Source: Sphingomonadales bacterium Ga0077531
GTDB taxonomy: Bacteria > Pseudomonadota > Alphaproteobacteria > Sphingomonadales > Sphingomonadaceae
Reading direction: 5' to 3'
Length of the DNA: 64,000 nt
NCBI GenBank assembly: GCA_001464915.1
Contig: LNED01000033.1
Span: 62,001 to 126,000 of the forward strand
Below, piece after piece: positions 62,037-64,000 of the stretch. The first letter of the stretch is position 1; each line of letters opens with the position of its first letter. The notes under the pieces were generated by a model, which was not told the origin of the DNA, did not search any database, and was given only the letters and a program-made list of their open reading frames with translations. Position numbers and translations under genes: made by a program.

Positions 62037-62966
62037 TTACCCCCGCGCGCTGCCAGGGCCGGTGCCGGTGACCTTCTGCATGGCCTTCAGGATATTGCCA
62101 GACTGCTCGCTGCCCGATTGCGGGGCGATGAGGTTGGTGAAGGCGTTGATTTCCTCCCAATGCGCGGCAAAGCCTTCGACCGTGCGCTCGGCCTCGGGCA
62201 GCCACACGGCGTCGTTCATCACCACCCACGAGGAGTGGAACCCGCCAGCGCCTGCGCCGACGATAGCGTTGGTCGGCGCGTCTTCGCTGACAAGGAACAG
62301 CGCGGCCGGCACCACGTTTTCGGGCGCGAACAGCTTGAAGGCTTCTTCGGGGAACAGGTCTTCGGTCATGCGGGTGCCCGCAACTGGCGACAGCGAGTTC
62401 ACGCGGATGTTGTACTTCGCGCCTTCAAGCTGCAGCGTCTTGGTCAGGCCAGCCAGACCCAGCTTTGCCGCGCCGTAATTCGCCTGGCCGAAATTGCCGA
62501 ACAGCCCGGTCGAGGAGGCGGTCATCAGGATGCGGCCATAGCCTTGTTCGCGGAAGGTTTCCCAGCACGCCTTGGTGGCGAATGCCGAGCCGGTCAGGTG
62601 CACCTTGACCACGAATTCGAAGTCAGTGGGCTCCATCTTGATGAAGGTCTTGTCGCGCAGCACGCCCGCGTTGTTGATCAGCACATGGACGCCGCCCCAC
62701 TTCTGCTTGGCATCGGCGACCATCTTTTCCATCTGTTCGTATTCGGTGACCGATCCGCCATTGGCGACCGCTTCGCCGCCCATCGCTTCGATTTCGGCGA
62801 CGACCTGCGCTGCGGCATCCGATGTGCCGGTGCCATCGCGCGATCCGCCGAGGTCGTTCACGACGACCTTTGCGCCGCGCCGGGCGAGTTCGAGCGCGTA
62901 GGCCTTGCCCAAACCGCCGCCCGCACCGGTGACGATGGCGACCTTGTCCTTGAAGCTGATGGTCAT
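62037..62966 (-). CDS. SDR family oxidoreductase (17beta-HSD4/FabG-like)
   Basis: KVAIVTGAGGGLGKAYALELARRGAKVVVNDLGGSRDGTG; NNAGVLRDKTF; YGAAKLGL. Confidence 0.93.
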   Translation of the reverse strand: MTISFKDKVAIVTGAGGGLGKAYALELARRGAKVVVNDLGGSRDGTGTSDAAAQVVAEIEAMGGEAVANGGSVTEYEQMEKMVADAKQKWGGVHVLINNAGVLRDKTFIKMEPTDFEFVVKVHLTGSAFATKACWETFREQGYGRILMTASSTGLFGNFGQANYGAAKLGLAGLTKTLQLEGAKYNIRVNSLSPVAGTRMTEDLFPEEAFKLFAPENVVPAALFLVSEDAPTNAIVGAGAGGFHSSWVVMNDAVWLPEAERTVEGFAAHWEEINAFTNLIAPQSGSEQSGNILKAMQKVTGTGPGSARG

Positions 62967-63010
62967 GATGTTCTCCTGTCCTTGGTATGTCTGGCTTTTG
63001 GGCGGCGCGG

Positions 63011-63026
63011 TTTACGCCTGCGTAAA
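63011..63026. promoter_or_regulatory. candidate operator upstream of SDR gene
   Basis: TTTACGC-CT-GCGTAAA perfect palindrome 45 bp upstream of start 62966. Confidence 0.5.
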
Positions 63027-63112
63027 GCTGATTTCCGGGCGCTGCGTGGCACTTTCATGAGCGGCTTGCAACTGCCGAACTGACAGAGGGCGATGCCGTA
63101 GGGTCAGGCAGT

Positions 63113-63811
63113 TCATCCCAGGGCTCTAAGCGCCGGTATCAGCCCGTGGAACGAATCGATCACTGCATCAGCGCCCAGATCATGCGGCGGCGCGTCGCAA
63201 TAACCATAGGCCGCTGCGACCACCGGTACGCTCGCAGCCTTGGCTGCGCGGACATCATAGGTGGAGTCGCCGATGAACACGAACCTGCCCTCAGGCCCAT
63301 TGGCACCGGTGGCCGCGCGCGCGGCGATCACCGGGGCAGGGTGCGGTTTGGCGAGGAACTGCCCGTCGGCACCTTTGCCCATCGAGTCGCCGCCGATCAC
63401 GGTGTCGAACGTGCCGATCAAATCAAGCTGGGTCAGCACGTTACGGGCAAAGGCTTCGAACTTGTTGGTCACCACCGCCATCCGCACGCCTTGTGCCGCG
63501 AGATCAGCCAGCACCTCGCGCACGCCCGGATAGGGCACAGTGTGGACGGCATTGTGTGCCTCATAATAGCCGAGCATCGCCTTGTAGAGCCGTTTGAACT
63601 CATCCTCGGGCAAGCCGCCCTGGGCGTCCACCGCGCGGGCCAGCATGATCTTGGCCCCGCCGCCGATTAGGTCTTTGCTCGTCTCAAGCGGCACCGCTTC
63701 AAACCCGCCCAGCACCAGCGCATGGTTCACCGCCGCGCCCAGATCGCGGAAGGTGTCGAGCAGCGTGCCGTCAAGATCAAAGCCGATGGCGTCAAAAGGA
63801 ATGGTCGTCAT
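63113..63811 (-). CDS. gph: phosphoglycolate phosphatase (HAD superfamily)
   Basis: IGFDLDGTLLDTFRDLGAAVNHAL; FIGDSTYDVRAAKAA; start at MTTIPF. Confidence 0.9.
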   Translation of the reverse strand: MTTIPFDAIGFDLDGTLLDTFRDLGAAVNHALVLGGFEAVPLETSKDLIGGGAKIMLARAVDAQGGLPEDEFKRLYKAMLGYYEAHNAVHTVPYPGVREVLADLAAQGVRMAVVTNKFEAFARNVLTQLDLIGTFDTVIGGDSMGKGADGQFLAKPHPAPVIAARAATGANGPEGRFVFIGDSTYDVRAAKAASVPVVAAAYGYCDAPPHDLGADAVIDSFHGLIPALRALG

Positions 63812-63902
63812 GGGGTCTCCAGAATGAGCGGGCGGGGTGGCGGATGCGACTTCAAACCGCAAGTATTTGCTGGCAAGCGCACGTTCACTTACAGGGGCTT
63901 TC

Positions 63903-64000
63903 ATGACTGATACGATTACGCCATTTGCCGCCATTATCCTTGCCGCTGGCAAGGGCACCCGCATGAAGAGCGATCTGCACAAGGTGCTGCACCCGATTGC
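63903..64000 (+). CDS. glmU: bifunctional GlcNAc-1-P uridyltransferase/GlcN-1-P acetyltransferase (5' end only)
   Basis: [32 protein letters not shown], GlmU N-terminal pyrophosphorylase motif. Confidence 0.93.
   Translation, partial: MTDTITPFAAIILAAGKGTRMKSDLHKVLHPI

Overview
GC-rich alphaproteobacterial chromosome segment, most likely Sphingomonadales/Erythrobacteraceae-like. This is inferred from gene content and from a permuted two-piece tmRNA with tag ANDNEALAIAA. The window is densely coded, mostly housekeeping genes: gpsA(partial)/tsaD, hemC/hemD, ubiH-like, dsbD-like, uvrB, putP, typA, a TonB receptor, an FtsX-type ABC exporter, recF, LemA/TPM genes, mscL, ssrA, astB/astA/M20, glcB, lptD-surA-pdxA-rsmA, pepA, holC, ndk, purM/purN, hdaA-like, epsC, gph and glmU(partial). 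No rRNA, tRNA, IS element, prophage or CRISPR was seen. Main points for a second look: (1) two tandem 37-aa paralogous membrane microproteins (..YAIIPASPG[LM]VA), absent from the ORF track, behind a near-consensus sigma-54 -24/-12 promoter and immediately upstream of a PspC-domain gene; (2) an Anbu-type proteasome-like peptidase next to a permuted ATP-grasp / alpha-E / transglutaminase cluster, where the transglutaminase has an unusual Ser/Gln-rich tail and a degenerate-receiver LuxR regulator follows; (3) a DUF2256 zinc-ribbon microprotein with an apparent ATC start, in frame with the pepA stop; (4) a PurN-YjbR/MmcQ fusion; (5) a higBA toxin-antitoxin module with a candidate operator; (6) several perfect palindromes at promoter positions; (7) an EF-hand loop in a DUF3617 lipoprotein. 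All family calls come from reading the translated sequence; no searches were run.
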